Of a stretch of DNA of 64,000 bases, positions 16,649 through 25,488 are shown in pieces. Under the pieces are notes generated by a model. That model was not told where the DNA came from. It did not search any database and saw only the letters and a program-made list of their open reading frames with translations. How positions within the stretch are numbered: the stretch's first letter is position 1; each line of letters begins with the position of its first letter. The position numbers and the translations under genes are program-made. Source of the stretch: Candidatus Saccharicenans sp. (lineage in GTDB: Bacteria; Acidobacteriota; Aminicenantia; Aminicenantales; Saccharicenantaceae); the NCBI GenBank assembly GCA_024653215.1, contig JANLFU010000002.1:62001-126000 (forward strand). The letters run 5' to 3'.

Positions 16649-17968
16649 ATGAAAAAAGCAACCGGCCTGAGCCTGTTATTGATAATTTTTTCTTTTCTGG
16701 TAAGCGGGTTTCTATATTCAAAAGAAGGTCTGCCCCAAGTACTCCCGGTCAGGGAGCAGGCCCGGGTGGTTAACGCCTGGCTCGAAAAAAGGCTGGAAGT
16801 GATACTGCCCGAGATCATGAGAAGGGAAGGGGTGGATATGTGGCTGGTCATCTGCCAGGAGTACAACGAGGACCCGGTATTCCTCACCCTGGTCCCCTTC
16901 GAGCATCTTTCAGCCCGGCGGCTGTCGATGCTGGTTTTCTTTGACCGGGGAAAGGACAAGGGCCTGGAGAAGTTTTCGGTCAGCCGCTATCCGATAGGCA
17001 ACCTTTACCAGGCAGCCTGGAATCCCGACAGGGAACCGGACCAGTGGAAAGCCCTGGCCGACCAGGTCAGGGCCAGGAACCCCAAAAAAATCGCCATCAA
17101 CGAATCGGCCACCTTTGCCTTTGCCGACGGACTGACCGCCACCAATAAACAGCTCCTGGTCAGGTACCTGGGGCCGGATTATGCCAGGAAACTGGTTTCG
17201 GCCGAAAGGCTGGTGGTGGGCTGGCTGGAAACGAGGCTTCCGGAAGAAATCGAGGTCTACCACCAGATTGCCCGCCTGGCCCATGGCCTGATAGAGGAGG
17301 CCTTTTCCAACGCGGTCATCACACCCGGCATTACCACCAGCGAGGACCTCGAGTGGTGGTTCTGGGAGAAGATAAACTCTCTGGGCCTTAAGACCTGGTT
17401 CTCACCGACGGTGGATATCCAGCGACCGAAGACTTCTGCCCACAAGGACAATGTGATCAGAAGGGGAGACCTGCTCCATTGCGATATCGGGATTACCTAC
17501 CTGCGTTTGAACACCGACCACCAGGAGCTGGCCTATGTCCTCAGACCTGGAGAGACCGAGCCACCGGCCGGGTTAAAGGCGGCCCTCCGCTGCGGCAACC
17601 GCCTGCAGGATATCCTGGTTTCAGAATTCAAAGCCGGTCGCACCGGAAACGAGGTCCTGGCCGCGGCCCTGGGCAGGATGAGGGCCGAAGGAATAAAGGG
17701 TAGTATTTACACTCACCCGCTCGGCTTTCATGGCCATGCTGCCGGCCCGACCATCGGACTCTGGGACAAGCAGGATGGGGTTCCGGGCCAGGGTGATTAC
17801 CCTCTATTCTACGACACCTGTTATTCGATAGAGCTTAACTGTCGCAGCCTGGTGCCCGAGTGGGATAACCAGGAAGTGCTGATTGGCCTGGAGCAGAATG
17901 CTTCTTTCACCAAAGAAGGCCTGGTTTATCTTGACGGCCGGCAGACCGCCCTGCACCTGGTCCGTTAG
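16649..17968 (+). CDS. M24 family Xaa-Pro aminopeptidase-like protein, exported
   Basis: Pita-bread-fold metallopeptidase, probably cleaving N-terminal residues before proline. A signal peptide (LLLIIFSFLVSGFLYSK) follows an ATG with GGAGG upstream. An N-terminal creatinase-like domain (VDMWLVICQEYNEDPVF) precedes the catalytic domain. There, Asp ligands are in LLHCDIGITYLRLNTDHQ, His in HPLGFHGHAAGP, and Glu in YSIELN and in GLEQNASFT. The 439-residue length fits secreted M24 enzymes. With the two S9 enzymes around it, this is part of a secreted peptide-degradation set. Confidence 0.9.
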   Translation: MKKATGLSLLLIIFSFLVSGFLYSKEGLPQVLPVREQARVVNAWLEKRLEVILPEIMRREGVDMWLVICQEYNEDPVFLTLVPFEHLSARRLSMLVFFDRGKDKGLEKFSVSRYPIGNLYQAAWNPDREPDQWKALADQVRARNPKKIAINESATFAFADGLTATNKQLLVRYLGPDYARKLVSAERLVVGWLETRLPEEIEVYHQIARLAHGLIEEAFSNAVITPGITTSEDLEWWFWEKINSLGLKTWFSPTVDIQRPKTSAHKDNVIRRGDLLHCDIGITYLRLNTDHQELAYVLRPGETEPPAGLKAALRCGNRLQDILVSEFKAGRTGNEVLAAALGRMRAEGIKGSIYTHPLGFHGHAAGPTIGLWDKQDGVPGQGDYPLFYDTCYSIELNCRSLVPEWDNQEVLIGLEQNASFTKEGLVYLDGRQTALHLVR

Positions 17969-18182
17969 GCTGGCCCGTTTGTCGGCCAGAAAGGGAGGAA
18001 ATTTTCCGCCAACCCGAACCGGTCAGTTAATTAAACCTAAAGCTGAGCAACCGATCAAGCCAAGGCCCGGGCCCCGAAAAAATTAATGGCTCTTTCCAGG
18101 AGACGAGGAGGAAATTATTTCGGTGAGATTTTTTCAGGAATTTTGTATCTTATTAAAATAAAAAATTTGAGGAGAAGTTTCC

Positions 18183-20822
18183 ATGATGATCAGGTTTAAC
18201 CATTCTTCAGCCACCCAGAGAGTAATAATGGCGTTGCTCTTCCTGTTGCTGATCGGCCAGTCAGGGCTGAACAGCGCCGCCACCCCCGAAAAGGCCAACT
18301 ATGAGCTGGCTGCCCGCTGGACTCCGGCCCGGGTGGCCAGGCTGGTCTTTGACCTGTCGGTCGAACCGCGCTGGCTCAAGACCGGAGACCGGTTCTGTTA
18401 TAGCTTCGAGACACCGCAGGGCAAAAACTGGTACCTGGTGGACCCGGCGAACCGCAGCCGCCGGCCGCTGTTTGACAACGCCCGGATGGCGGCCGAGCTG
18501 ACCAGGATTCTCTTAACTCCCTATGATGCCCAGCACCTGCCGATCAAGACCATAAAATTTGTTAAGAACGAAACGGCCATCCAGTTCGAGGTCGAGGTTC
18601 CGCTCGACAACGAAGTCTCGGTTGATGGCCAGGTGATGAAAGTCAGCGAACTTGAAAAGAGGTTCCTGGATCGGGAAAAGGAGAAGGAAAAGGAACAGGA
18701 CACTGAAATGGATAAGACCCGGACCGAAAAAGAAAAGCCCAAGGAACCGGAAAAGAAAACCAGGGTTCTGGGTTTCGAGTACGACCTAAAGACTGCCAGG
18801 TTGAGCCTGATCAAGGATTACGAGGCCCGGCCCAAGAGACCGCGCTGGGCTTCCCTCTCGCCCGATAAAAAATGGGTGGTCTTCGCCCGCGGGCATAACC
18901 TGTTCCTGATGGATGCCGACAATTATGCCCGGGCCCTGAAGAAACCGGACGATAAGACCATCCAGGAAATCCAGCTGACCACTGACGGTGAAGAGGCCTA
19001 CAGCTTCAGCCGGCGACTGCGCGATGATGAAATCAAGGAACTTCAGAAGGATGAAAAAGACAGGAAGGATTTCCGGCGCCCGGCCATAATGATTTTCTGG
19101 TCGCAGGATTCCAAGAAGTTTGCCTGCATCCGCCAGGACGAGAGAAAGGTGGGAGAACTGTGGGTGATCAATAGCCTGGCCAGCCCCCGCCCGACCCTGG
19201 AATCCTACAGGTACGGGATGCCCGGCGAGGAGAACCAGCCCCAGCCGGAGATCCTGGTGTTTGACCTGGCCACCCGGGACAGGCTGAAGGTCAAGGCCGA
19301 GAAATTCAAGGACCCCACCTTTAACATTTTTACCGCTCCCCGGCCGGCGGTGGTGGAAGACCCGGATGAACCGCCTCCGGCCACCTGGGTCTCCGAGACC
19401 TCGGACCGGCTGTATTTTGGCCGCCAGACCCGCGACCTGCACGGCTATGAGGTCTGCCTGGCCGACACCAGGAGCGGCGAGGTCAGGACCATCATCAGCG
19501 AACGCCTGAACACCTATATCGACTACCAGCCTCTGCGGCTGGTAAACGGCGGCCGCCAGCTCATCTGGTGGTCGGAGAGAGACGGCTGGGGTCATTATTA
19601 CCTTTATGACAGCGACGGCCGGCTGCTGAACCAGATTACCTCAGGGGAATTCAACTGCCAGGAAGTGGTCAGGGTGGATGAAAAGAGCCGGCTCCTGTAT
19701 TTCACGGCCTGCGGGCGGGAGAAGGGTGAGGACCCGTACTATGAGCATCTCTACCGCATCGGCCTGGACGGCAGCGGCCTCAAGCTCCTGACCCCGGGCA
19801 ATTTCAACCACGCTGTTTCGATGCCCGATTCAGCCCGGTTTTTCGTGGTCAACTACTCCCGGGTCGACACCGCCCCCAGGTCCGACCTGTATGATTCGGC
19901 CGGCAACCGGCTGCTGGAGCTGGAGACCGTGGATACCGGCCAGCTGCTGGCCGCCGGTTTCAAGTTCCCGGAAACCTTTACCGTCAAGGCCGCCGACGGG
20001 GTCACCGATCTTTACGGGGTGATGTACAAGCCGTTTGATTTTGACCCCGGGAAAAAGTATCCCATCATTGCCTATGTCTATCCGGGGCCGCAGACCGAGA
20101 GCGTTTCCAAGAGTTTCTCTCCCCGGAACCAGAACGTGGCCCTGGCCCAGCTGGGCTTTGTGGTCATCGAGGTCGGAAACCGCGGCGGCAGCCCCATGCG
20201 TTCCAAGTGGTACCACAATTACGGCTACGGTAACCTGCGGGATTACGGCCTGGCCGACAAGAAGTATGCCATAGAACAGCTGGCCTCACGGCATTCATTC
20301 ATTGATATAAACCGGGTGGGAATCTACGGCCATTCCGGCGGCGGGTTCATGACGGCCGCGGCCCTGCTGGTCTATCCCGATTTCTTCAAGGTCGGGGTGT
20401 CTTCATCCGGAAACCACGAGAACAACATCTACAACCGCTGGTGGAGCGAAAAGCACCACGGGGTCAAGGAAGTGGTGGACAAGGACGGGAAGGTTAAGTT
20501 CGAGTACAGCATTGATAAGAACTCAGAGCTGGCCGGAAACTTAAAGGGCCACCTGCTCCTGGCTACCGGAGACATGGATGACAATGTCCACCCGGCCAAC
20601 ACCTTCCGGCTGGCCGCAGCCCTGATCAAGGCCGGGAAGCGCTTTGACTTCTTCCTCTTCCCGGGGCAGCGCCACGGTTACGGAGACATGAACGACTACT
20701 GGTTCTGGATAAGGGCCGATTACTTTGTCCGGCACCTGCTGGGCGATTATTCCCAGACGGTGGACCTGGTGGAACTGCAGCGGGAAAAGGAGAAGAGCGG
20801 GGAAAAGAAGGCCGCCAGGTAG
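18183..20822 (+). CDS. S9 family dipeptidyl-peptidase IV-like serine peptidase, exported
   Basis: Large exported serine peptidase, 879 residues with an N-terminal signal (MALLFLLLIGQSGLNSAA). The N-terminal beta-propeller contains an unusual charged insert (DREKEKEKEQDTEMDKTRTE) at about residues 160-190. The catalytic alpha/beta-hydrolase has the nucleophile in GIYGHSGGGFM (about residue 718), Asp in TGDMDDNVHP (about 797) and His in GQRHGYG (about 830); VGNRGGSPMRSKWYH is typical of the DPP-IV branch. GAGGAG precedes the first of two consecutive ATGs. It should release dipeptides from peptides outside the cytoplasm. Confidence 0.92.
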   Translation: MMIRFNHSSATQRVIMALLFLLLIGQSGLNSAATPEKANYELAARWTPARVARLVFDLSVEPRWLKTGDRFCYSFETPQGKNWYLVDPANRSRRPLFDNARMAAELTRILLTPYDAQHLPIKTIKFVKNETAIQFEVEVPLDNEVSVDGQVMKVSELEKRFLDREKEKEKEQDTEMDKTRTEKEKPKEPEKKTRVLGFEYDLKTARLSLIKDYEARPKRPRWASLSPDKKWVVFARGHNLFLMDADNYARALKKPDDKTIQEIQLTTDGEEAYSFSRRLRDDEIKELQKDEKDRKDFRRPAIMIFWSQDSKKFACIRQDERKVGELWVINSLASPRPTLESYRYGMPGEENQPQPEILVFDLATRDRLKVKAEKFKDPTFNIFTAPRPAVVEDPDEPPPATWVSETSDRLYFGRQTRDLHGYEVCLADTRSGEVRTIISERLNTYIDYQPLRLVNGGRQLIWWSERDGWGHYYLYDSDGRLLNQITSGEFNCQEVVRVDEKSRLLYFTACGREKGEDPYYEHLYRIGLDGSGLKLLTPGNFNHAVSMPDSARFFVVNYSRVDTAPRSDLYDSAGNRLLELETVDTGQLLAAGFKFPETFTVKAADGVTDLYGVMYKPFDFDPGKKYPIIAYVYPGPQTESVSKSFSPRNQNVALAQLGFVVIEVGNRGGSPMRSKWYHNYGYGNLRDYGLADKKYAIEQLASRHSFIDINRVGIYGHSGGGFMTAAALLVYPDFFKVGVSSSGNHENNIYNRWWSEKHHGVKEVVDKDGKVKFEYSIDKNSELAGNLKGHLLLATGDMDDNVHPANTFRLAAALIKAGKRFDFFLFPGQRHGYGDMNDYWFWIRADYFVRHLLGDYSQTVDLVELQREKEKSGEKKAAR

Positions 20823-20847
20823 AATTGACCGGGCCTGATGGCCCGAG

Positions 20848-20875
20848 TTGGAGCCGGAGTTTTTTCTGGTAAAAT
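20848..20875 (+). promoter_or_regulatory. Candidate extended -10 promoter of the nitroreductase gene
   Basis: CTGG directly precedes TAAAAT (extended -10). A weak TTGGAG lies 16 bases upstream. The 16-mer GTTTTTTCTGGTAAAA at 20859-20874 also occurs at 11854-11869, upstream of the ABC operon. A GC hairpin (CGGGCC/GGCCCG, 20830-20845) just upstream may end transcription of the S9 gene. Confidence 0.33.
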
Positions 20876-20912
20876 AAGTTTCTGTATTAACAGCAAGAAA
20901 GGAGAAAACCGG

Positions 20913-21461
20913 ATGACCCTGGATGAAATCATAAAACACCGCCGCAGCATCCGCCGCTATACCCCGCAACCGGTGGAGCGGGAAAAAATCCTGGCCTGCC
21001 TGGAAGCGGCCCGGCTGGCCCCGTCGGCTCATAACGCCCAGCCCTGGCGCTTCCTGGTGATAGATGAGCCCGGGCTTAAAAACCAGGTGGCCGAAAAAGC
21101 TTTTACCGGTATCTATTCCTCCTGTAAGTTCGCGGCCCAGGCCCCGGTGCTGGTTCTGCTGCTGGCCGAAAAGGATTTCGTGGCCAACCGGCTGGCCCGG
21201 GTGGTGCAGGGGACGCAGTTCTACCTGCTGGACATGGGGATTGCCGGCGAGCATTTCGTCCTCAAGGCCGAGGAGCTGGGGCTCAGCACCTGCTGGATTG
21301 GCTGGTTCAGCCTCAAAGGGGTCAGAAAGGCCCTGAAGATCCCGAGAAAATACCGCCCGGTGGCCATCATCTCTCTGGGCTATGCCGCCAGCCGGCCGCC
21401 CGGAGACCATATCCGGAAAAAGCTGGAGGAGGTGGCCTGGTTCAACCGGGTTGAAGGCTGA
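20913..21461 (+). CDS. Nitroreductase family flavoprotein
   Basis: FMN-dependent NAD(P)H oxidoreductase. The ATG at 20913 follows AAAGGAG by about 8 bases and gives a 182-residue protein; the track's longer start runs through the leader. Family features: IIKHRRSIRRYTPQPVE, AARLAPSAHNAQPWRFLV (FMN contacts), DMGIAGEHFVLKAEELGLSTCWIGWF, and a C-terminal LGYAASRPP. The short length and GLSTCWIG place it with the small nitroreductases that may use quinones, nitro compounds or flavins; the physiological substrate is unknown. Confidence 0.9.
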   Translation: MTLDEIIKHRRSIRRYTPQPVEREKILACLEAARLAPSAHNAQPWRFLVIDEPGLKNQVAEKAFTGIYSSCKFAAQAPVLVLLLAEKDFVANRLARVVQGTQFYLLDMGIAGEHFVLKAEELGLSTCWIGWFSLKGVRKALKIPRKYRPVAIISLGYAASRPPGDHIRKKLEEVAWFNRVEG

Positions 21462-21521
21462 AGGCCGGCCCCTCTTAAAAACAAGGCTTGAGGTGAAAAG
21501 CTCAAAAAAGAAATCTGGCAG

Positions 21522-22685
21522 ATGAGGAGAAAGGAATTGGTCCTGTTCCTGCTAATAGTTCTCTTGATTTACGGTTCGGTCAACGGCTACATTTTCTGGC
21601 GTGGTCTCCAGGCCCTGTCCGGTCCGGGCCCGGCCCGGCTGATTTTCAGCCTGCTTTTTTTGGGCTCGGTCCTGGCCTTTCCGGTCGGACGAATCTTGAA
21701 TGCCCGTTTCCACACCCACCTGACCGAAGGCCTGGTCTCCCTGGGTTCCTACCACCTGGCCCTGATGCTCTATCTTTTCCTTTTCATTTTTATCAAGGAC
21801 ATTATTCGCTGGCTGGTCAGAATTGCGGGCGCTCAGGTGACGCCGGACAGCTGGCTGTCAATCAGGCACCCGGGCTCCTTCCTGGTTATCGTGGTCCTGT
21901 CGCTCCTGGTGGTAATTCTGGGGCACCTCAACGCCATCAACCCCAGGCTCAGGGAACTGAATCTCAACATTGAAAAGAAGGTTCCGGCCGGGTCCGAGCT
22001 CCGGGCAGTATTGATTTCTGACATTCACCTGGGAATAATCAACCGCTCCAGCCGGCTGGAAAAACTGGTGGATAGAATCAACGACCTCCGGCCCGATGTG
22101 GTCTTTTTCGCCGGAGACATAGTTGACGAGGGAGTCTCGCAGGAAGAAGAGGAGAAGATGGTCGGACTTCTCCGGAAGATACAAAGCCCGCTAGGCCTCT
22201 ACGCCTGTCCCGGCAACCACGAGTACTACGGCGGTTTTGAGCGGAATATTTCTTACCTGGAGAAAGCCGGGGTAACGGTCCTGCTCGACCGGGCGGTCCG
22301 GGTGGACGGCTGGTTTTATGTGATAGGCAGGAAAGACTGGGCGGCCCTGCGCTCCGGCCAGAAAAGGCTATCGCTGGAAGAAATCATGAGCCAGGACGGG
22401 GTGGACCGGGCCTGGCCGGTAGTGGTCCTCGACCATCAGCCGCTTTATCTCGAGGAGGCAGCCCGGGCCGGGGTGGACCTGCAGCTTTCCGGTCATACCC
22501 ACGCCGGGCAGCTTTTTCCCCTGGATATCATTAACAGGTTTGTCTACGAGAAAAACTGGGGCTACCTGAAGAAGGGCACAACCCATTTTTATGTTTCCTC
22601 GGGATCCGGGACCTGGGGACCTGCGGTCCGCACCGGCAGCCGATCGGAGATTATCCTGCTCAGGCTTCGCTTCCAGGAAAATTAG
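21522..22685 (+). CDS. Membrane-anchored calcineurin-like metallophosphoesterase (YkuE-like)
   Basis: Four hydrophobic segments fill the first 145 residues (VLFLLIVLLIYGSVNGYIFW, LIFSLLFLGSVLAFPVG, LALMLYLFLFIFIKD, FLVIVVLSLLVVILGHL). The phosphoesterase domain follows with metal ligands in LISDIHLG, VFFAGDIVDE, CPGNHEYYGG, VLDHQP and LSGHTHAGQLFP. This matches membrane-bound YkuE-type proteins thought to act on lipid-linked or nucleotide phosphoesters. No clear ribosome site is seen before 21522. It converges on the Skp-like gene. Confidence 0.9.
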   Translation: MRRKELVLFLLIVLLIYGSVNGYIFWRGLQALSGPGPARLIFSLLFLGSVLAFPVGRILNARFHTHLTEGLVSLGSYHLALMLYLFLFIFIKDIIRWLVRIAGAQVTPDSWLSIRHPGSFLVIVVLSLLVVILGHLNAINPRLRELNLNIEKKVPAGSELRAVLISDIHLGIINRSSRLEKLVDRINDLRPDVVFFAGDIVDEGVSQEEEEKMVGLLRKIQSPLGLYACPGNHEYYGGFERNISYLEKAGVTVLLDRAVRVDGWFYVIGRKDWAALRSGQKRLSLEEIMSQDGVDRAWPVVVLDHQPLYLEEAARAGVDLQLSGHTHAGQLFPLDIINRFVYEKNWGYLKKGTTHFYVSSGSGTWGPAVRTGSRSEIILLRLRFQEN

Positions 22686-22696
22686 CGGCTGGCAGC

Positions 22697-23245
22697 TTAT
22701 TTCTTTCCCGACTTGCTGGCGTCGTAGCGTTTAATGACTTCATCGGTTATATCCAGCTCCGGCTTGTAATGAATCAGGCCGGAGGTGCTAAGGTCAAAGA
22801 CCAGCTCGTAACCTCTTTCTTTGACCAGTTCGTCAATTACCGCCAGCATTTCTTCCCGGATTCTTTTTATCAGCTGGTTCTTGAACTGCTCGAAATTGCG
22901 GCTGTTTTCCTGCTCGTACTTCTGGCGGTCGGCTGCCTTCCGGTCAATTTCCTGTTGCAGCCTGGCCCGGGCCTCGGGGTTGAGGGTCAGGGTCTGGCCG
23001 GCCAGTTTCTGCTGCAGGGCCTTGATCTCTTCATCCATTTTTTTAAGCTCGGCTTTAAGCGCTTCTTCTCTTTCCTGCAGGATGGCCACGGCCTTTTTCC
23101 CTTCCAGCGACTGGTCAAAAGCTTTCTGGGAGTTGACTATGGCCACTTTAAGAGCGCTCTGGGCCCTGGCTGGAACCGCAGCCAGGACAACGGTTATCAT
23201 CATCAGGATAATGGCCAGTCGGCCGGAAAATTTCGGATTTTTCAT
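22697..23245 (-). CDS. OmpH/Skp-like periplasmic chaperone
   Basis: Exported coiled-coil protein of the OmpH family, which holds unfolded outer-membrane proteins in the periplasm. The ATG at 23245 follows AGGAGG and starts a signal peptide (LAIILMMITVVLAAVPARAQ). Then come VAIVNSQKAFDQSLEGKKAV, a long charged coiled coil with Lys/Glu/Gln heptads, and a C-terminal strand region (GYELVFDLSTSGLIHY). The 182-residue length is typical. It is the last gene of a seven-gene operon that also contains AlkP-superfamily and EMC3-like proteins. Confidence 0.9.
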   Translation of the reverse strand: MKNPKFSGRLAIILMMITVVLAAVPARAQSALKVAIVNSQKAFDQSLEGKKAVAILQEREEALKAELKKMDEEIKALQQKLAGQTLTLNPEARARLQQEIDRKAADRQKYEQENSRNFEQFKNQLIKRIREEMLAVIDELVKERGYELVFDLSTSGLIHYKPELDITDEVIKRYDASKSGKK

Positions 23246-23271
23246 GGTAAACCTCCTGAGGGCCGGCGCCT

Positions 23272-24387
23272 TCAAGTTTTCAGGGCAGAGAGCACCTCGG
23301 CCACCCGGTCCAGGGCCTTTTTCAGGTAATCCTGGCTGGAGCCGTAACCGAAGCGCAGGTGCTGGTCCAGTTCAAAGTGATCGCCCGGGACAAGGAGCAC
23401 GCTCTTTTCTTTCATGATTTTTTCCACCAGCTCGGTGGAGTTAATCTGCAGGTTGTAGCGGGCAAATAGAATGGCCCCGGCCTGGGGCGGAAGATAGCTG
23501 AACAGGCCGTTAAAGCCGTTTAGCCACTTTTCCAGGACGGGCAGGTTGTTGTTCAGTATATCTCTGGTTCTTTTCAGAATCCTTTGCCGCCTTTCCGGTT
23601 CCAGCACCCTGGTGGCCAGGTGGTCGGTCAGGGCCGAGACCGAAATGGTGGTGTAATCGTGGTAGGTCCAGATTTTCCTGACCAGCTCCAGCGGCCCGAC
23701 CAGCCAGCCCAGCCGCAGCCCGGGCAGGCCATAGGCTTTCGATAAGCCGGCCACCACCACCAGCCGGTCGTAGCTGCCCCAGAAGGAAGGGGTTTCCAGT
23801 CCGTTTCTTTCGGCTCCCCGGTAGACCTCGTCCACCAGCAACCAGGCCCCGACCTTTTCCGCCTGCCTGACGATTTCTTCACGGATTTCGCGGCTCAGGA
23901 TGGCCCCGGTCGGGTTGTTGGGATTGGTCAGGATGATGAGCCGGGTGTTACCGTTGACCAGCTTCCTGAGGTCGTCCGGGTCCGGCTGCCAGCCCAGTTC
24001 GGACCGTAGCCACAGGGGTTTAACCCGGGCCCCGAAGCTCCGGCTGAGGCCCCACATCTGCATGTAATTGGGTAGCTCGAAGACCACCTCGTCCCCGGGT
24101 TCCAGCAGCGACCACATCAGCAGGAAGTTGGCTTCAGACGACCCGGCGGTGACCATGATCTGTTCCGGGTCAATCCCGGGATAAAGCCGGGCGATGTTTT
24201 CCCGCAGCCGCGGGGTGCCGTTGGTCTGGGTATAACCGATGTCCACCGCGGCCAGCTCTTCCAGCTCGCCGGGCAGCAACAGTTCTTTCAGGTTCAGAGG
24301 GTGGACCCCGCTTTCCGACAGGTTGTAGTCGACCACGTTTTCCCAGAGCGACTGCATTCTTTCCATCTTGAAGATTTCAATTTTCAC
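23272..24387 (-). CDS. PLP-dependent class I/II aminotransferase
   Basis: Fold-type I aminotransferase of 371 residues. Visible landmarks are GYTQTNGTPRLRENIA, the PLP phosphate region VTAGSSEANF, NPNNPTG with the conserved Asn, DEVYRG, and the Schiff-base Lys in VVAGLSKAYGLPGLRLGW. The C-terminal Arg is probably in LRFGYGS. The start is a GTG at 24387 with AAAGGA upstream. The substrate cannot be told; it resembles the aspartate/aromatic aminotransferase group. It sits inside an envelope-type operon, 25 bases after the EMC3-like gene. Confidence 0.88.
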   Translation of the reverse strand: MKIEIFKMERMQSLWENVVDYNLSESGVHPLNLKELLLPGELEELAAVDIGYTQTNGTPRLRENIARLYPGIDPEQIMVTAGSSEANFLLMWSLLEPGDEVVFELPNYMQMWGLSRSFGARVKPLWLRSELGWQPDPDDLRKLVNGNTRLIILTNPNNPTGAILSREIREEIVRQAEKVGAWLLVDEVYRGAERNGLETPSFWGSYDRLVVVAGLSKAYGLPGLRLGWLVGPLELVRKIWTYHDYTTISVSALTDHLATRVLEPERRQRILKRTRDILNNNLPVLEKWLNGFNGLFSYLPPQAGAILFARYNLQINSTELVEKIMKEKSVLLVPGDHFELDQHLRFGYGSSQDYLKKALDRVAEVLSALKT

Positions 24388-24412
24388 GGCGCTATCCTTT
24401 TATTTAATATTA

Positions 24413-25243
24413 TCAGATTTCTACCTTGAACAGGCCCTTTAGAGCCAGGCCCAGGATGATGGAGAGGAGAAAGTAGGCCACCAGCCAGTGAAAACCTATC
24501 CCCAGTAGCTTCAGCCTTTGCGGCTCGAAGCGGAGTTCAATCTGCTTGAGCAGGGAATCGGCCGGAAGCGGTCTTTCTCCCGGGTAGAGAAGCTCCTGCC
24601 AGAGGTTCCTCTTCACTCTGACGGTTGAGACCCTGAGAAGCCGGCCCTTCCCGGCCGGAACGATTTTCTGGTACCTTTCGCCGTTGACCTGGATGACCAG
24701 GGGGTCGTCAACCGGGCCGGTTACCTTCAACCGCCAGGCTACCTCGGCCTCGTCGATTATCCTGACTGGCGGAGTTTCCACCACCAGCCCCTCGGGCGTT
24801 TCCAGGTCCAGTCTCAACCTTTCCAGGTCCATGGTCTTTATAAACCGGGCCTTCAGCAGAAAAGTTTCACCCGGGGCCGGCGGGCGCGAGGTAAACCACA
24901 GGTTGAGCTGGGCCAGGATCAGGAAAATGGGCACTATCATGACCAGCAGCGGTTTGAGGTTGTACAGCAGGTACTGCAGGTTGGCCGCGAGCAGTTCTTT
25001 CTGGCTTCCGAGCTGGGTCCTGAGGTCAGTCTGGTAAAGCCTGATTTCGAGCAGGTTGGCCTTGATGCGATTTTTCACCCGCCTGATTCCCTCCTGGTTG
25101 GAGGTTTTCTTGTAGATGAACAGCATCAGCAGTGCGGTCAGAAGGGAAATAGCCAGCATGGCCACCCAGGGATTGAGGGAAGAAAAGGGCAGAAAGATGA
25201 GGTTGAATAAACTTCCGACTGCTCTGTTCAGCCACCAGACCAT
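24413..25243 (-). CDS. EMC3/TMCO1-like (Oxa1/YidC superfamily) membrane protein
   Basis: I see a first membrane helix at about residues 26-44 (WVAMLAISLLTALLMLFIY) and a long charged coiled-coil hairpin (IRRVKNRIKANLLEIRLYQTDLR) to about residue 90. A second helix at about 97-117 (LLVMIVPIFLILAQLNLWF) is followed by a beta-rich soluble domain of about 130 residues, then a third helix (WLVAYFLLSIILGLAL). Helix, cytosolic coiled coil, then two helices is the plan of EMC3/TMCO1/archaeal DUF106 proteins, a branch of the Oxa1 insertase superfamily. The large domain between helices 2 and 3 is unusual. The assignment rests on architecture and recognition, not alignment. Confidence 0.68.
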   Translation of the reverse strand: MVWWLNRAVGSLFNLIFLPFSSLNPWVAMLAISLLTALLMLFIYKKTSNQEGIRRVKNRIKANLLEIRLYQTDLRTQLGSQKELLAANLQYLLYNLKPLLVMIVPIFLILAQLNLWFTSRPPAPGETFLLKARFIKTMDLERLRLDLETPEGLVVETPPVRIIDEAEVAWRLKVTGPVDDPLVIQVNGERYQKIVPAGKGRLLRVSTVRVKRNLWQELLYPGERPLPADSLLKQIELRFEPQRLKLLGIGFHWLVAYFLLSIILGLALKGLFKVEI

Positions 25244-25264
25244 GGGTTTGGGGTTCCGCCGGAC

Positions 25265-25456
25265 TCAGGAGATATAGCCCAGGCCCTTGAGCCTCTTCTT
25301 GATTTCTTCCTCGGAATCGGCCCCTTCGAACTTGGCCACTTCCTTTTCCAGCAGGTGAACGATGAACTCTTCGGTTGAGCTGTAGCCGGCAGCCTCGGCG
25401 ATCTTTTCAATCTTTTCGTACAGGTCTTTTTCCAGCTTGACCTTGGCCTTGCCCAT
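25265..25456 (-). CDS. Small ribbon-helix-helix (CopG)-like protein
   Basis: A 63-residue protein: a strand-like MGKAKVKLEKDLYEKIEKIAEAAG, then YSSTEEFIVHLLEKEVAKFEG, the beta-alpha-alpha pattern of ribbon-helix-helix proteins, with an extra acidic C-terminal helix ending in GLGYIS. AAGGAG precedes the ATG. Because it sits between the AlkP genes and the EMC3-like gene in one operon, it could regulate the operon or act as a small accessory subunit; neither is shown by sequence. The overlapping 60-aa ORF at 25228-25410 is a shadow. Confidence 0.75.
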   Translation of the reverse strand: MGKAKVKLEKDLYEKIEKIAEAAGYSSTEEFIVHLLEKEVAKFEGADSEEEIKKRLKGLGYIS

Positions 25457-25488
25457 TTTTAATCTCCTTTTCTATACTTCAGCCGGGC

